Shown here piece by piece: positions 22,529 through 25,376 of a DNA stretch of 25,376 nt. This stretch comes from DASQHW01 sp038209365 (GTDB lineage: Bacteria; Actinomycetota; Acidimicrobiia; IMCC26256; PALSA-610): positions 1-25,376 of the forward strand of contig JBBQXS010000056.1 of NCBI GenBank assembly GCA_038209365.1, in the 5' to 3' direction. Each line of letters opens with the position of its first letter. Position 1 is the first letter of the stretch. The translations under genes were made by a program, and so were the position numbers. The notes below the pieces were generated by a model. It was not told the origin of the DNA, did no database searches, and was given only the letters and a program-made list of their open reading frames with translations.

Positions 22529-24782
22529 TTGTCGCAGCGTACGCACGCCAGACCCGTTCGGGAGTGCACGGCATGTCCACGTGCCGCACGCCGAGGTGCG
22601 AGAGCGCGTCGATTACCGCGTTCTGCACGGCCGGAGTCGAGCCGATCGTCCCTGCCTCACCGATGCCCTTGGCGCCGATGGGATTGAGTGGCGTGAGCGT
22701 CTCCATCGGAATGCGCTCGAACGCCGGGAGCTCGGCTGCCGAAGGAAACGCATAGTCCGCCAGGTTCGCCGTTCTCGGAGTGCCGTCGTCGTCGTACACG
22801 AACCATTCGTACAACGCCTGAGCGACACCTTGGGCGAGCCCGCCGTGTACCTGACCGTCCACGAGCAGCGGGTTGACGATACGGCCGGCGTCATCGCAGG
22901 CGACCAGACGCCGGAGCCGCGCGTCGCCGGTCTCGGTGTCGACCTCCACGACTGCGATGTGCGCACCGAAGGGAAACGTCGCGCCCGGCGGCGTGAAGTC
23001 GAACTCTGCTGCGAGCACCGTATTCGTCGACGCAGCCGCGACCTCCGCCCACGAGCGCGCGATGGTGGGTGTGCCGGCCACATGGAAGCGCCCGGCATTC
23101 GTGTCGAGCACGACGTCGTCCGGGTTCGCCTCGAGCAGCTCGGCGGCAGCATCACGTGCTTGTCCGATCAGCACGTCGACCGCGCCGCGGATCGCGCTGC
23201 CACCGGCCTGCAAGGATCGCGACCCTCCGGTACCGTGGCCGCGCGGCACGTCGTCGGTATCGCCGTGGCGGACTTCGATCCGGTCGAACGCGATCCCGGT
23301 CTGCTCGCTCACGAGCATCGCGAACGCCGTGTCGTGGCCTTGCCCGTGGGCCGAGGTGCCCGTGCGGGCCACGGCCGAGCCGTCGGCGCGCACCTCGACG
23401 CTGCCGTACTCGGGCTCGCCCTCCGGGTTCGTGATCTCCACGTATGTGGACACGCCGATGCCGAGCTGCACGACGTCGTTCCCTGCCCGGCGCATTGCCT
23501 GTTCTTCACGCAGCAGCGCGTATCCGGCGGCGTCGACGGCGAGGTCGAGCGCGCCGGCATAGTTGCCGCTGTCGTAGACGGCGCGTGTCGGCGTCTTGAA
23601 GGGGAACGCATCGGGCGGGATGAAGTTTCGCCGGCGCAGCTCGATCGGGTCGATACCGATCTCGGCCGCGTAGTGATCGACCATGCGCTCGATCGCCGCG
23701 GTCGCCTCGGGACGGCCCGCGCCTCGGTACGCCTCGATCGGCGTGGTGTTCGTCACCACGTCGACGACGTCCACGTCGACCTTGGGAATGTCGTAGACAC
23801 CGCTGGCCATCATGCGTGTCATGTAGGGCAACAGCGCCGCACCCGTCGGATAGGCGCCGACGTCGGCGAGCACCCGCAGCTGGTATGCGAGCAGCGTCCC
23901 GTCACGCGAGCCGCCGAGCCGCGCGTGCTGTACCTGCGCGCGACCGTGACCGAGCGAGACCATGCTCTCGCTGCGCGTCTCGACCCATCGCACCGGCCGC
24001 TGCAGCCGGCGTGCCAACCACGGCACGAGCCGCTCTTCGGGATATGCGCCGTGCTTGGCACCGAAACCGCCACCGACGTCAGGCGTGATCACGCGCACCT
24101 GGTCGCGTCCGACGCCGAGCGTCTCTGCGATGTCGTCGCGCGTGAAGTGGGGATTCTGCGTGCAGGCCCAATGCGTCAGCCGGCCGTCGGCCTCCCAGCG
24201 CGACGCAGTCGCTCGAACCTCGAGCGGGCACGGGGCGAGTCGCTGATTGACCATGCGGAGCTCGACCAGGACGTCGCAGCCGGCGAAGAAGTCGTCGCCG
24301 GCACGGGTGGGCATCGTGAAGGCGACGTTGGTGCCGGCTTCCGGGAACAGCAACACCGCGTCCCGACGCGCCTCCTCGGCGTCGACGACCGCCGGCAGCG
24401 GGTCGTATTCGACCACGACGGTCTCGGCCGCATCCACGGCCTGCGCGCGGGTCTCGGCGACGACGGCCGCAATCAGCTCGCCGACGAACCGAACGGTCTC
24501 GACCGCGAGGACCGGCCGGACCATCGCTCCGGGAACACGCTCGTGCGGCGGCCCGAGGGCCGCAAGATCGACCTCGTGTGCGGTGATGACGTCGACGACA
24601 CCGGGCATGGCGCGGGCGACGCTCACGTCGACGTCCGTGATGCGCGCGTGTGCCGCGGTCGATTGCACATAGACGACGTGCAGCGCGCCGGCGAGCGGGA
24701 TCGACTCGATGAAGTCGCCCCCACTGGTGAGGAATCGTGGGTCCTCGCTGCGCAGGACCCGGGTACCGAGGATGCTCGTCAC
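22509..24782 (-). CDS. Second molybdenum hydroxylase large subunit, CoxL-like (form II motif)
   Basis: This 757-residue protein is a complete molybdopterin-binding large subunit. It has TSILGTRVLRSEDPRFLTSG at the start, GGGFGAK (237-243), the active-site loop AYRGAGR (351-357) and the catalytic glutamate E709 in KGIGEAGTIG. AYRGAGR is the form II signature, so it is not a classical aerobic CO dehydrogenase; aldehyde or aromatic substrates are typical of the group. I chose the GTG at 24782 because it overlaps the Ddn-like stop as GTGA. A GTG at 24797 is an alternative. No small or medium subunit lies beside it, so it may borrow those of the operon at 12.5-13.8 kb or have partners elsewhere. 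Confidence 0.93.
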   Translation of the reverse strand: MTSILGTRVLRSEDPRFLTSGGDFIESIPLAGALHVVYVQSTAAHARITDVDVSVARAMPGVVDVITAHEVDLAALGPPHERVPGAMVRPVLAVETVRFVGELIAAVVAETRAQAVDAAETVVVEYDPLPAVVDAEEARRDAVLLFPEAGTNVAFTMPTRAGDDFFAGCDVLVELRMVNQRLAPCPLEVRATASRWEADGRLTHWACTQNPHFTRDDIAETLGVGRDQVRVITPDVGGGFGAKHGAYPEERLVPWLARRLQRPVRWVETRSESMVSLGHGRAQVQHARLGGSRDGTLLAYQLRVLADVGAYPTGAALLPYMTRMMASGVYDIPKVDVDVVDVVTNTTPIEAYRGAGRPEATAAIERMVDHYAAEIGIDPIELRRRNFIPPDAFPFKTPTRAVYDSGNYAGALDLAVDAAGYALLREEQAMRRAGNDVVQLGIGVSTYVEITNPEGEPEYGSVEVRADGSAVARTGTSAHGQGHDTAFAMLVSEQTGIAFDRIEVRHGDTDDVPRGHGTGGSRSLQAGGSAIRGAVDVLIGQARDAAAELLEANPDDVVLDTNAGRFHVAGTPTIARSWAEVAAASTNTVLAAEFDFTPPGATFPFGAHIAVVEVDTETGDARLRRLVACDDAGRIVNPLLVDGQVHGGLAQGVAQALYEWFVYDDDGTPRTANLADYAFPSAAELPAFERIPMETLTPLNPIGAKGIGEAGTIGSTPAVQNAVIDALSHLGVRHVDMPCTPERVWRAYAATNARDRG

Positions 24783-25249
24783 GCGCCGGGAGTGCACACG
24801 ACGACCGGGATGTCACGCGTCGTGCGCTGCTGATACATGTCGTAGGACTTGTACATGTCGACGAGGCGCGGCCACAGCTCCGCCTTCTCCTCCGGTGTGG
24901 CGGTGGACGCGAGCATCGCCTGCGCGTCTCCGTCGATCTCGACGGTGACTTTCGGGTTGGCGACGACGTTCAGGTACCACTCGGGGTGCTTCGACATTCC
25001 GCCCAACGACGCGACAACGACGACGCGATCTCCGTCCGCGAGGTACAGCAACGGGATCGTGCGCGCGAGGCCGCTCTTGCGTCCCGTGGTCGTCAACAGG
25101 CAGATGGGCGCGTCGGACCCTGGCATCTTCGCACCCAGACGACCGCTGCTCTTGCGGTAGAGCCAGATGTTGAACTTCCCGACGACCCTGATGAACCGTC
25201 GACCGAACCGCTCCTGCCGAGCGCTCCACGGCTTCGGAGTACGAGCCAC
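24779..25249 (-). CDS. Deazaflavin (F420)-dependent nitroreductase family protein (Ddn-like)
   Basis: This 156-residue protein belongs to the Ddn/nitroreductase family of split beta-barrel enzymes that use reduced F420. The signature LLTTTGRKSGLARTIPLLYL is followed by a VVVVASLGG strand and HPEWYLNVVANPKVTVEIDG. The C-terminal YDMYQQRTTRDIPVVVCTP matches family ends. The start is a GTG at 25249 without a ribosome site; TAGCCT lies 8 nt upstream, suggesting a leaderless mRNA. Its stop overlaps the GTG of the CoxL-like gene. The physiological substrate, possibly a quinone or enone, is unknown. Confidence 0.92.
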   Translation of the reverse strand: MARTPKPWSARQERFGRRFIRVVGKFNIWLYRKSSGRLGAKMPGSDAPICLLTTTGRKSGLARTIPLLYLADGDRVVVVASLGGMSKHPEWYLNVVANPKVTVEIDGDAQAMLASTATPEEKAELWPRLVDMYKSYDMYQQRTTRDIPVVVCTPGA

Positions 25250-25257
25250 GGGCAGTC

Positions 25258-25274
25258 AGGCTAGTTGCGCAACT
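25258..25274 (-). promoter_or_regulatory. Putative Ddn-like gene promoter with adjacent 12-bp palindrome
   Basis: On the minus strand TAGCCT (25258-25263) ends 8 nt before the GTG at 25249. Directly upstream, sharing one base, is the perfect palindrome AGTTGCGCAACT (25263-25274), which would fall in the spacer between -10 and -35. This suggests a repressor site controlling the three-gene operon. The region also lies upstream of the divergent tRNA gene. Confidence 0.45.
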
Positions 25275-25301
25275 CGCTCCAACTACGCTGGCTCTCGCTC
25301 A

Positions 25302-25375
25302 CGGGGAGTAGCGCAGTCCGGTAGCGCACCAGCTTTGGGAGCTGGCGGTCGGGGGTTCAAATCCCCCCTCCCCGA
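25302..25375 (+). tRNA. tRNA-Pro (anticodon TGG)
   Basis: A complete cloverleaf is visible. The acceptor is CGGGGAG (25302-25308) with CTCCCCG (25368-25374), and the D stem is GCGC/GCGC. The anticodon stem is CCAGC/GCTGG around loop TTTGGGA, giving anticodon TGG at 25336-25338. The T arm is GGGGG-TTCAAAT-CCCCC. The discriminator base is A25375. It reads CCA and, by wobble, other proline codons. The window ends one base later (C), so it is unclear whether the CCA tail is encoded. Confidence 0.96.
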
Positions 25376-25376
25376 C

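Overview
This is a 25.4 kb stretch of high-GC chromosomal DNA, most likely from an actinobacterium. The evidence is the strong G/C third-position bias, frequent GTG starts, a mycobacterial-type LigB DNA ligase, F420-type enzymes (a Ddn-family protein and a luciferase-like oxidoreductase) and several genes whose start codons sit 6-8 nt after a TANNNT -10 hexamer, as in leaderless mRNAs. Acidimicrobiia or a relative would fit, but that is inference. The first ~140 bases are G and C homopolymers that look like a corrupted contig end, and the last base falls just past a tRNA-Pro gene, so the window is probably a whole contig. I see no mobile element, CRISPR array or phage gene.

Layout. At 146-2977 (-) is gcvP, preceded by a tandem glycine riboswitch (about 3023-3243). 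Rightward from 3303 is a His/Asp-repeat protein of unknown function followed by an N-acyl-D-amino-acid deacylase-type amidohydrolase. At 5822-8215 a luciferase-like oxidoreductase (-) and an FAD-dependent oxidoreductase (+) diverge from overlapping -10 elements. From 15164 down to 8233 is a tight leftward operon: epimerase/membrane fusion, coxM-, coxS- and coxL-like molybdenum hydroxylase subunits, an aminotransferase and an omega-amidase/nitrilase. Most junctions overlap by a few bases.

Rightward from 15241 are an ABM-domain monooxygenase and a GNAT acetyltransferase, then a structured intergenic region (about 16200-16391) ending in a strong hairpin. An aldo/keto reductase (-) and ligB (+) diverge near 17.4 kb. 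LigB converges on a leftward pair made of a methyltransferase and a limonene-epoxide-hydrolase-like protein. A thioesterase (+) then converges on a CAP-domain lipoprotein (-). The final leftward operon is Ddn-like protein, a second CoxL-like molybdenum subunit without its partners, and a pyridoxamine-oxidase-like protein. tRNA-Pro(TGG) closes the window.

Theme. Most genes encode oxidoreductases and catabolic or salvage enzymes: glycine cleavage, D-amino-acid deacylation, glutamine-transaminase/omega-amidase chemistry, molybdenum hydroxylases, and F420- and flavin-linked reactions. The least explained items are the structured RNA-like region near 16.3 kb, the perfect 14-bp inverted repeat joining coxL to the aminotransferase, the His/Asp-repeat protein and the orphan second CoxL.
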